DNA of 36,050 bases from an uncultured Clostridium sp. Its GTDB lineage: Bacteria; Bacillota; Clostridia; TANB77; CAG-508. Numbering within the stretch: the first letter of the stretch is position 1; every line of letters begins with the position of its first letter. The position numbers were made by a program, and so were the translations under genes. The stretch spans positions 1 to 36,050 of the forward strand of contig CAOKNG010000010.1 in NCBI GenBank assembly GCA_948470025.1, given 5' to 3'. The notes under the pieces were generated by a model, which ran no database searches, was not told where the DNA came from, and was given only the letters and a program-made list of their open reading frames with translations. Shown here in pieces: positions 1 through 7,381 of the stretch.

Positions 1-440
1 TCCTTCATACTTTTTTGCTGTATCTCCTGTAATCGCTGTGAACTCATTATTGTTTCATATTTCAGTCCTTTAGAGTGTCTAATATTATTTTGATGAGTAA
101 CTATATCTAAATTAGAAAGCCTGTTATCTAGTGTATTTTTGCTTATGTGGTTTACTTCATAATTTTTATTCTGTAAAATTTTAGCTAATTCTTCATCATA
201 TTTTGAATAATATTGAAGAACTAATCTATATAAGAGTGTAATTGAATCGCCTTGTTTGATAACAGGGTAGTTCCAATTATTCAAAGTAACTTCTTTCAAT
301 AATAGTTGGCTGCTTAAAAATCTAATTAGAGAATACTCACAATCTAAAAATGCTACAGCCTTTTCTGTAAATGCTCCTTTTTTCTCATTTATTGCTTTTA
401 CTACTATTATTTCATCGTTTATATTTTCTAAAATATTCAT
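1..440 (-). CDS. HNH-type endonuclease, N-terminal part (runs off window)
   Basis: An open frame of 146 codons starts at ATG 438-440, seven bases after an AGGTGG ribosome site, and stays open to the window edge. The first 80 residues resemble no family I can name. Further on, residues around 95-125 read VNHISKNTLDNRLSNLDIVT followed by HQNNIRHSKG. This is the core of the phage/homing HNH family, with the asparagine-histidine pair and the downstream N-LxNLxxVT and N-x-R-H elements. Such proteins cut DNA and are often carried by mobile elements. The gene points away from the truncated ABC operon, with the structured repeats at 563-685 between them. The C-terminus is outside the window, so whether the gene is intact is unknown. 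The family call is firm; the role is inference. Confidence 0.7.
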   Translation of the reverse strand, partial: MNILENINDEIIVVKAINEKKGAFTEKAVAFLDCEYSLIRFLSSQLLLKEVTLNNWNYPVIKQGDSITLLYRLVLQYYSKYDEELAKILQNKNYEVNHISKNTLDNRLSNLDIVTHQNNIRHSKGLKYETIMSSQRLQEIQQKSMK

Positions 441-510
441 TTCATTACCACCTTTTATACAATTTTTCTAATGAAATGTATAAATCGACAGTAATAAAAT
501 TGCACTCATA

Positions 511-547
511 AAAAATGCTTAGCCCATATAAAAGCTAAGTATTTTTT
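511..547. terminator. Bidirectional Rho-independent terminator
   Basis: Inverted repeat AATGCTTAGC (514-523) and GCTAAGTATT (534-543) with a ten-base loop. An A-run precedes it and a T-run follows, so it could work on either strand. It lies upstream of the HNH gene. Confidence 0.6.
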
Positions 548-562
548 AATTATTTGGTTTGT

Positions 563-684
563 TACATTAATGAATAGTTACTACTTATCTTTTTATAATT
601 TCATTAATGTATACTTAAGGTTTATTCAAATAGGTTTGATTGTACTTTAAGTATACAATTTATTTTGTATACTTAAGGTTTATT
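563..684. repeat. Nested inverted and direct repeats at the edge of the truncated ABC operon
   Basis: Three repeat relations are packed here. TACATTAATGAA (563-574) is inverted at 600-611. The 19-mer TGTATACTTAAGGTTTATT occurs at 608-626 and again at 666-684. A stem of 15 pairs (644-658 with 665-679, one G-T pair, six-base loop) is built from an inverted copy of the same 19-mer. The right-hand 19-mer ends next to the stop codon of the truncated binding-protein gene. This looks like the end of an inserted or rearranged element, although no transposase is visible. Confidence 0.6.
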
Positions 685-685
685 T

Positions 686-1270
686 TTATAAGGTTACATA
701 ATCTGCATTTCCTCCTGTGAAAGCTCCTGCCATAAGGTCGAATTTGATACTATCATCTAATACCAAATCGGTTTGTGGATTGATTCCATTTTTTCTTAAG
801 ACATATTCTATTGTCATATATGGTACTCCACCTTTTCTTCCTGGAATAACCGTTTTTCCCTTTAAATCGGTCCATTTGAAATTCGTGTCATTGGTTCTGC
901 TAACTAAGAATGATCCATCTTTTTTGGTAAGTTGTGCAAAAACTTGGCAGTAGTCTTCTTTTCCTTCATTGTACACATAAATAGAGGCTTCTGGACCAGC
1001 AAACCCAATATCGCTTTGACCTGCTACTACTGCTGTCATAACTTTATCGGCTCCTTGCCCTGTGGTAAGTTCAACTTTTAAACCGACTTCTTCAAAATAG
1101 CCATTGGCAATTGCTACATATTGTGGTGCATAGAATACTGAGCGTGTTACTTCATTGACACGAATGGTTTTTAGGCTATTGTCGGTTTTGTTGTTTTTTA
1201 GGATAACCGTTGTAACGGCTAAGGATATTACAATCACACAAATGATTGCTGTTACAATTATCTTTTTCAT
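686..1270 (-). pseudogene. ABC transporter substrate-binding protein (NitT/TauT, SsuA/NMT1-like), 3' truncated
   Basis: The gene encodes an extracytoplasmic binding protein of the family that delivers sulfonates, thiamine precursors or similar small molecules to an ABC importer. I place the start at ATG 1270 (MKKIIVTAI), which has GGAGGAAAATC directly upstream. The longer frame from 1342 would run through a repeat element. An N-terminal hydrophobic anchor is followed by YAPQYVAIANGYFEEVGL, then AVVAGQSDIGFAGPEA and GKTVIPGRKGGVPYMTIEYV, all typical of the family. The product is 194 residues, against about 300-330 for the family. It stops after GGNADYVTL, where relatives continue with another hundred residues, so the second lobe is lost. 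The break falls at the repeat cluster on the left. I cannot name the substrate. Confidence 0.8.
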
Positions 1271-1323
1271 GATTTTCCTCCTTCTAATTGCATATTTCAT
1301 TTGCAGAAGGTCAATTCCCTTTA

Positions 1324-1377
1324 TCGACCCGTTCTTGTTCATGTCTACGGGTCGATGTAGGCATCGACACCTACAAT
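1324..1377. repeat. Intergenic palindrome, CCCCTAC family, copy 1
   Basis: GGGTCGATG - TAGG - CATCGACACC followed by CTACAATC, lying between the permease and binding-protein genes. An extra inverted copy of the left arm (TCGACCCG, 1324-1331) sits just upstream, giving a second possible pairing. Confidence 0.7.
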
Positions 1378-1399
1378 CAAATTTTAAATTTGATATTTT

Positions 1400-2204
1400 T
1401 TATTTTGGTTGTTTTTGAGCGATTTTTCCAAGTAGAACAACGCCTTGGTACATAATGGCTGCAACAATGCTTAGGATAATAACACTAGTCATAACAAGGT
1501 CTAATTGAAAGACTTGACCTCCATATACAATTAGATACCCTAACCCTGCTTTGGAAACTAGAAATTCTCCTGAGATTACTCCTACCAAAGAAAGTCCTAT
1601 ATTGACTTTTAGTGAGTTTAAGAACGTAGAGATGTTGGCAGGAATAACTATTTTGGTTAAGATTTGTAGTTTACTTGCATGAAAGGTTTTTGCCATTTTT
1701 AATAATTCTTCATCGGTATTTAAAAATCCATTTAGAATTTCTAATACCGTTACAATTAATGATATGGCTAGTGCCATTGTAATAATGGCTCCCATTCCGT
1801 GCACCTACCCATATAATGATAACTGGTCCTAATGCAATTTTAGGTAAGCTGTTTAATACGACTAAAAATGGGTCTGCTACTTTAGCTAAGAAGTTCGACC
1901 ACCATAATAGAATGGCAACTAGCACTCCTAGAATTGCTCCTAAGCCAAAGCCAATGATTGTTTCAAAGCATGTTATTCCTAAGTGAGTCATCAAATCATT
2001 TTGTGAAAGATTTAAGAAGGTTCTTACAATACGGCTTGGTTGGCTAGCAATAAAACTATCAATTACTCCTATGTTTGCTAACACTTCCCATAAAGTAATT
2101 CCTCCTATGATGATTAACATTTGTACGGTAAAAATCGCTATTTTGTTTCTTTTTTGTTTTCTTAAGTATATTTTCCTATCTTGCGATATGGCTTTGTTAT
2201 TCAT
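1400..2204 (-). CDS. ABC transporter permease (NitT/TauT type), with an in-frame CGG requiring a +1 shift
   Basis: Membrane subunit of the same importer. The start is ATG 2204 (MNNKAISQD), preceded by AAGGAG and overlapping the ATPase stop. In the zero frame the protein fails after WVGA. Skipping the first base of the CGG codon at 1799-1797 gives WVGAGMGAIITMALAIS and a continuous 267-residue protein, the usual length. The recovered glycine lies in the conserved VGAG segment of the cytoplasmic loop that contacts the ATPase. Several hydrophobic helices are visible on both sides (IIIGGITLWEVLA, ETIIGFGLGAILGVLVAILL, VIILSIVAAIMYQGVVLL). The two frame fragments are 1710-2243 and 1400-1804. Because the partner binding protein is truncated, this operon may be decaying; however, the break obeys the same rule as breaks in essential genes. 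Confidence 0.85.
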
Positions 2205-2965
2205 GTACCTCAAGCTCCTTCCATAATAAGTCAAAATATTCACTAAATTTAGGGCTTTTTCTGCAATTTAATGGGTCCCTTTTTTCCACTTCAAAATCTA
2301 CCTTGCAGACCTGTTTTACTGTCGTTGGTCTATGGCTTAAAACCACTACTTGATCAGCCATGCTAATCGCTTCTGAAATGTCATGAGTTACCATTAACGT
2401 TGTCATGTTTTCATTTTTTAGAATTTCATATACATCTTTGGTTACCATGAGTCTTGTTTGGTAATCTAGCGCAGAAAATGCCTCATCTAATAGCAATATT
2501 TGGGGTTTAATTGCTAATGTTCGAATAAGAGCAACTCTTTGTCTCATTCCTCCTGATAATTGTGAAGGGTATTTGTCTTTAAATTCATATAAATGGTATT
2601 TCTTTAGTAAGGTATCAACATAGGCTTCTGTTTCTTTGTTCTTTTTTCCGCCTGATTTCTGGTCCAAATAAAACATTGTTGTAAATCGTTCTCCATTCCA
2701 GCAAACTGTCTTTTTGTAACATATATCCTATTTTTTCCGATATTCCGTTTATTTCTTCTCCTGCAATCTTAATACTGCCAGAGTTTTTTTCTTCTAGCCC
2801 TGCTATAATGGATAAAAGTGTTGATTTTCCACATCCACTTGGACCAATAATACTAACAAATTCTCCTTCTTTTACAGAAAAACTAACATCACGAATTGCT
2901 TCTATTTCCCCATTTTTTGCCTGATATTTTTTGGTTACTTGTTTTAATTCTAATAAATCTTCCAT
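2197..2965 (-). CDS. ABC transporter ATPase (SsuB/TauB type), with an in-frame CGG requiring a +1 shift
   Basis: ATP-hydrolysing subunit of the importer. ATG 2965 follows a GGAGGAAA site. Walker A is GPSGCGKST (about residues 42-50), the Q-loop is in YMLQKDSL, the signature is LSGGMRQR, Walker B is [12 protein letters not shown], and the switch histidine is in MVTHDISEA. The second residue after the Walker B glutamate is usually proline-phenylalanine (EPF); here it reads EAF. The zero frame ends at 2615. Skipping the C of the CGG codon at 2650-2648 reads [19 protein letters not shown] and restores a 255-residue protein, the normal size. A run of six A follows the site, so deleting one A would also restore the frame; this is the least exclusive of the ten sites. 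First gene of the operon, overlapping the permease start. Confidence 0.85.
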
Positions 2966-3069
2966 ATTTTCCTCCTTTTACACCTATCTATCAATAGTAT
3001 ATTCTGGTTTTGAAAAAAGGGTTATATGAAATCTTAGTTATACTAGTGGTATTTTTTTGCTTTATGTAT

Positions 3070-3075
3070 TATAAT
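3070..3075 (+). promoter_or_regulatory. Possible -10 box of the BI-1 family gene
   Basis: TATAAT lies 33 bases upstream of the start codon. No good -35 hexamer sits at the right distance, so this is a weak call. Confidence 0.35.
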
Positions 3076-3108
3076 AGTACTAGAAAAGTAAGAAAGGAGA
3101 TTTTAAAT

Positions 3109-3765
3109 ATGGAAGAAGAAAAACAAGGTACGTTAATTGCAAGAACATTTTTCTGGATGTTTTTGGGATTATTAGGAACTGCTATTGTTGCTTGGTATAC
3201 GTATTCATCTGGATTATTTATTACGATTCTTTTAGGTGATTATTGGGAAATGTTACTAATTGCAGAAGTTTTGGTTGTGCTTTTATTTTCATTTCTGTTT
3301 AAAAAATTACCTCCAATGATTGTTGGGATTTTGTTCTTTGTTTATGCCATGCTAAATGGCGTTACTCTTTCTACAATCTTTATTTTATTTGACCTTAACT
3401 CAATTGTATGGCTATTTGTGGTAAGTGCTCTTTTATTTGGTGGAATGGCTTTTTATGGCTATAAGACCAGTAAAGATTTAAGTAGTTGGAAAACGCTATT
3501 ATTCGGTATCCTAATTGCAGGAATTATTGTAAGTATCATTAACTTATTTATTGGTAATTCTATGGTAGATATCGTTTTAGATTGGATTATCTTATTTGTA
3601 TTTTTTGGCATTACCGCATATGATATGAACAAAATTAAAGCATTACAATATGAAGGAAATTTAGACCAAAGCAAATTACACATTTATGGTGCAATGGAAT
3701 TATATTTAGATTTTATTAATATCTTCTTACGAATTTTATCTTTATTTGGAAAAAGAAGGAATTAA
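3109..3765 (+). CDS. Bax inhibitor-1 (BI-1/YccA/YbhL) family membrane protein
   Basis: A 218-residue integral membrane protein with about seven hydrophobic segments. Family marks are the N-terminal RTFFWMFLGLLGTAIVAWYTY, the central YAMLNGVTLSTIF and the C-terminal FFGITAYDMNKIKAL and HIYGAMELYLDFINIFLRIL. Bacterial members are proton-sensitive calcium leak channels or quality-control partners of FtsH; which applies here cannot be read from the sequence. I choose ATG 3109 because AGAAAGGAG lies seven to eight bases upstream; the upstream extension from 3010 has no ribosome site and reads through the -10 region. The gene stands alone on the plus strand and ends in a bidirectional terminator shared with the LemA gene. 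Confidence 0.88.
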   Translation: MEEEKQGTLIARTFFWMFLGLLGTAIVAWYTYSSGLFITILLGDYWEMLLIAEVLVVLLFSFLFKKLPPMIVGILFFVYAMLNGVTLSTIFILFDLNSIVWLFVVSALLFGGMAFYGYKTSKDLSSWKTLLFGILIAGIIVSIINLFIGNSMVDIVLDWIILFVFFGITAYDMNKIKALQYEGNLDQSKLHIYGAMELYLDFINIFLRILSLFGKRRN

Positions 3766-3803
3766 AATAATAAGAGCGTTTACTGAACGCTCCTATTATT
3801 TTA
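3766..3803. terminator. Bidirectional terminator between BI-1 and LemA genes
   Basis: A long near-perfect stem, AAAATAATAAGAGCGTT paired with AACGCTCCTATTATTTT around a short TACTG loop, with A/T-rich flanks on both sides. It serves both convergent genes. Confidence 0.85.
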
Positions 3804-3816
3804 ATTACCAATTTTG

Positions 3817-4347
3817 TTACAATTCCACATTAATATTTTCTCTACTACTTCCTTCAACTTCAAATAGCCTCTCATCTTTAAAGCCAAATATTTTAGAAAT
3901 TATATTATAGGGAACCATATTAATCTTTATATTATAATTTGTTACATCATTATTATATATTCTTCTTGCTGCTTGTAATTGACTTTCTACTTTCTTTAAA
4001 TTTTTTTGCAAATTTAAAAATTGTTCACTTGCTTTTAATTCTGGATAACTTTCCGTTATTAAAAGTATATTATTTAGTCCTCTTTCTAATTCTTCTCCTG
4101 TTTGCAAATCTTTTGTATGATTATACTTTGTCCTTAATTGTGTTATCTTTTCTAAAGTTTCTTGCTCATAATTCATATAACCTTTTACTGTTTCAACTAA
4201 ATTAGGAATTAATTCAAATCTTTGTTGAAGATAAACATCAATTCCTGATTTTGATTGTTGCACTTTCATTTTTAATTTCATAATAGCATTGTATTGTCCC
4301 AAAATAACTATTATTAATATCGCTAGTACTATTACTCCTACTATCAT
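3817..4347 (-). CDS. lemA: LemA family protein
   Basis: A 176-residue protein with an N-terminal membrane anchor (residues 2-17) followed by a long helical domain. The family signature is clear: YNAIMKLKMKVQQSKSGIDV, then QQRFELIPNLVETVKGYMNYE, and later YPELKASEQFLNLQKNL and AARRIYNNDVTNYN. The function of LemA proteins is not settled; they are anchored helical-bundle proteins often encoded beside DUF2207 or TPM-domain proteins. That holds here: it is the last gene of a three-gene operon with DUF3137 (15-base gap) and DUF2207. A GGGAGG site precedes ATG 4347. Confidence 0.9.
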   Translation of the reverse strand: MIVGVIVLAILIIVILGQYNAIMKLKMKVQQSKSGIDVYLQQRFELIPNLVETVKGYMNYEQETLEKITQLRTKYNHTKDLQTGEELERGLNNILLITESYPELKASEQFLNLQKNLKKVESQLQAARRIYNNDVTNYNIKINMVPYNIISKIFGFKDERLFEVEGSSRENINVEL

Positions 4348-4362
4348 CCCATTTTCCTCCCA

Positions 4363-5355
4363 TTAATATTGTGTTTCATTTATCAATTTTACCATTTCTT
4401 CTGACAAATTAACTATAAATTCTAATACTTTATAATTTCTATATACATTTTCTTTTTCCAAAGCAGCTCCTTTAATTGAATTCACTTTTAATATGCTTTC
4501 ATCCCACAATCTTATATATATGTAATCATTTTTTATTGTCACCTCAAACATATTGCCTATCTCTTTATAAAATTCTACTAGCATTTGCATAATATCTGAT
4601 GTTAATAATTGCATTGCTATCACTGGATTTTCAGCATACACATCAAAATGTTCTTCAAATTCTTGTGAGTCTAATTGTTGTCGTAAGTGATCAAAAGATA
4701 ATGGATTCATCAGTAACTTTTTTACATTGCCCTCTTTTCTGTCTTGCCTTATATATACTTTCGTTTGAAACGGCTTTGGAGCTTCAATCGCTACAAATAT
4801 TCCATCAAATCTTGGCTTTATATGAGTTTCATTATTTCCATCTATGTACTTATATTCTGAAGTCACCTCTGCTATTTCTATCTTACAGTTTTTTTCAATA
4901 TTTCCTGTAATCAAATTTCCAGAACTATAAATATTATATTCTTCAAATTCTGCATTTTTATATACTTCAGATAATATTCCTTCTTTCGTTCTATATTCTA
5001 ACGTATCATTAAATGATTTTATGATCGGTATCATAATTTTACTTTTATAATTATTCCAAAATTCTTCCGTTTTTGAATGTTTACTCATTTTTCCATAAAT
5101 AACTGCAATCATAACAAATGCACCTATCATTATAAAACCAGACATATTTTTTTTCATTTCTTCGTCAATCGTATTCCTCGTTAATATAAAGATACTAACA
5201 ATAATTGCTATCAAAAATATTATTACAAATACTATCATTAAAATTTTATTGTTTTGTTTTCGTTCTGCCGCTACTTCTCTTTTTTGTTTTTCCAACTCTT
5301 TCCCATATTCATTTGCCAATTTTGCATAAAGTTCTTCAAATTTTTCATCTTTCAT
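4363..5355 (-). CDS. DUF3137 family membrane protein
   Basis: A 330-residue protein. Residues 1-35 are a charged helix rich in E and K. Two membrane segments follow (about 38-58 and 72-88), then a cytoplasmic domain. The segment YNIYSSGNLITGNIEKN, the FDGIFVAIEAPKPF strand and the C-terminal IYIRLWDESIL match the DUF3137 architecture as I know it. No enzymatic motif is visible. It lies between DUF2207 (35-base gap from the stop I prefer) and LemA (15-base gap), which argues for a shared envelope role. ATG 5355 is preceded by AAGGAAAG. Confidence 0.7.
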   Translation of the reverse strand: MKDEKFEELYAKLANEYGKELEKQKREVAAERKQNNKILMIVFVIIFLIAIIVSIFILTRNTIDEEMKKNMSGFIMIGAFVMIAVIYGKMSKHSKTEEFWNNYKSKIMIPIIKSFNDTLEYRTKEGILSEVYKNAEFEEYNIYSSGNLITGNIEKNCKIEIAEVTSEYKYIDGNNETHIKPRFDGIFVAIEAPKPFQTKVYIRQDRKEGNVKKLLMNPLSFDHLRQQLDSQEFEEHFDVYAENPVIAMQLLTSDIMQMLVEFYKEIGNMFEVTIKNDYIYIRLWDESILKVNSIKGAALEKENVYRNYKVLEFIVNLSEEMVKLINETQY

Positions 5356-5390
5356 TTTTCATCTTTCCTTTTTAATATATTTTTTAAAAT

Positions 5391-7279
5391 TTATCTTCCG
5401 CCCATTCCGGCCTCCGCCTCCACCGAATCCACCTCCGCTAGAGAATCCGCCTCCTATACCAGAACCAGAAGAATAATTGGTAAGGCTGGTATAGGAAGTT
5501 CCTATAGAAGTGTTTAGGCTTGATAAGAAGGAGTTATTAAAACTTCCTGAATACATTAGGTACATATAGGTATAACCATGTGTGTTTAGGTATTCTTCAT
5601 CACTTAATTGTGGGTATACTATTTTTAGTTGTTTTAATACTTTTTCACTAATACCAAAAGCCGTTGCATATACTAGGTATTTTTCCCATAAGATTAATTC
5701 TGGTACTTCTTTTTCTTTCATTAATGAGAAGTCAGACATGTATTTTTTTAGTGCAACCCATTTTGCTTTTTCTTCTACTCCGTTTCTGTGTTAATTGGTT
5801 ATATCGTCCTCCAATTCGAAAACAGTAAATGGTTGCAACAATGCTTGGGATAATTAGTATTTGCATGAAAATGAGACTAAAAATACTTAAAAACATATAT
5901 AATATTCCTTTTGCTAGCCAATTTTGATGGGTTTGTATTTGTTTTTCACTGTAATTTTCTTTTTTCTCTTGTAACATTTTAATTTGTTTTTCAATTTTGT
6001 TTATTTTATTTAATACACTACTTGAATGACTATTAGCATATCTTTGAAATTCCTTCATGGTAAACGAGTTTGTTTCTTTTTTTGGCACTTGTTTGAACAA
6101 ATTATAAATGATTTGTTCATCTTCTGGAAGTTGGTTCGATTCCTTTTGTTTTAATATTACTTTAATTTGGTCTTTCTTCCCTGCTACTGCTTCAAAACTT
6201 AGGTAACCCTTTAGGCATAAGTCTAACATCGTAGCCGATAGAATTTTACTCATATGATAGCTAAGTGCTGTGTTTTTAAAGTAATATAGAAATCCTGCAC
6301 CAGCTGGTGTTTCTTTCTCATCTGGTATGTCTCTATAATATTCCATTTGTGTTTGTGGTTTTAAAATAGGATGTTCTTTTAATTCCTTATGATATTTGAT
6401 TATCTTTTTTATGATTAAGATTGCGAATATAAGCCCTATTGCATTAAGAACACTAAGTCCAATTATAATTGATTTTTTCATCATTTCTTGTCTTCTTATC
6501 ATTTGCTCTCTTTTCCTATTTGCTTCTTCTGCCCACGTTTGTTCTTGTGTTAAAATGCTTTGTAATTTACTTTCACTACTGATATTTTGATTGCTTGCAA
6601 AAATCGTATTTGGTGTTACGACTCTTGCTTCTAGCATCGTATTTTCTTCTAAATTTTCTACTTCAAAGGAAACCGTATCATTGGATACAATCGTAATGTT
6701 TCCATTTAATGGACCATGTGCCCATGTTCTTAAATCTTCTTTACTAGAAACTGGCTGTGGTAGTATAATAGTTCCTGTTACTTTATTTGCTGGAATTTCT
6801 GACTCATTCGAAATAAACTGCCAATAAAATTCCGAACAATCGGCATAATTTTTGATGGCATCTATAATGGTATATGCAATTTTATAAGTTTTGGTGGTAT
6901 CTTCTGCGTGAGCTCCCCATGCAATCTCAAATTGTCCCTTTTTATTCATTAGAGCATAAAAACAATTTTTGTCAACATGATATTTTTCTTGATTCATCTT
7001 GGTAAAATCAACATTGCCATTACTCTTTACTTCTTGCACTGTAACATCACATATTTCTTTATATTTACTACGATCAATCTCAAACGTTTTAAATAACGTA
7101 TTCGTATCTTCTATATAAATTTTCCAAGTTTCTACAACCCTCGCTGTTCCATCTGCATTTAAGTTCACTTGATAGTCCAAATTCCTTAAAACTAATCCAC
7201 TTGCATTTGAGATATTAGAAATTAATACCATACTAAAAAATGCAATTGCTACAATAAGTAGTTTTTTCATTCTTTTCAT
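5391..7279 (-). CDS. DUF2207 membrane protein, with two in-frame CGG codons each requiring a +1 shift
   Basis: Large envelope protein with a signal peptide (LLIVAIAFFSMVLISNISNASG), an extracytoplasmic beta-rich DUF2207 domain up to about residue 235, a membrane helix near residues 270-290, a cytoplasmic domain, two more helices, and a glycine-rich tail. ATG 7279 is chosen because GGAG lies nine bases upstream; 7288 has no spacing. The zero frame fails at CGG 5782-5780. Skipping the C gives LTQKGVEEKAKWVALKKYMS and joins the conserved WEKYLVYATAFGISEKVL segment (fragment 5359-5739). A second in-frame CGG lies at 5409-5407 in the glycine tail. Read through, it adds an unrelated basic tail (RNGRKINFKKYIKKER). 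Skipped, it gives GGMGGR and a stop at 5391, the kind of ending usual in this family. Joined length is about 628 residues. Confidence 0.85.
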
Positions 7280-7305
7280 CCTTTTCATCTCCTTTTTTCC
7301 ATCTT

Positions 7306-7334
7306 ATTGTATTGCATTTTTTATTTATTTGCAA
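7306..7334 (-). promoter_or_regulatory. SigmaA-type promoter of the DUF2207-DUF3137-lemA operon
   Basis: On the minus strand, TTGCAA (7334-7329), a 17-base spacer and TACAAT (7311-7306), just upstream of the ribosome site. Confidence 0.7.
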
Positions 7335-7360
7335 GAATTTAGAATACATTTCTAATTATA

Positions 7361-7381
7361 GGGGGCGATGCCCACATCCTA
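7361..7381. repeat. Intergenic palindrome, CCCCTAC family, copy 2 (supplies a stop codon)
   Basis: On the minus strand, TAGGATGTGGGCATCGCC followed by CCCTATAATT. The left arm is degenerate. The TAG stop of the P-type ATPase gene is the first triplet of the element. Confidence 0.55.

Noticed and set aside
2641..2650. Programmed -1 frameshift at the A6 run in the ABC ATPase gene
   Set aside because: The frame change needed is +1, not -1, and the same change occurs at CGG sites with no A run.
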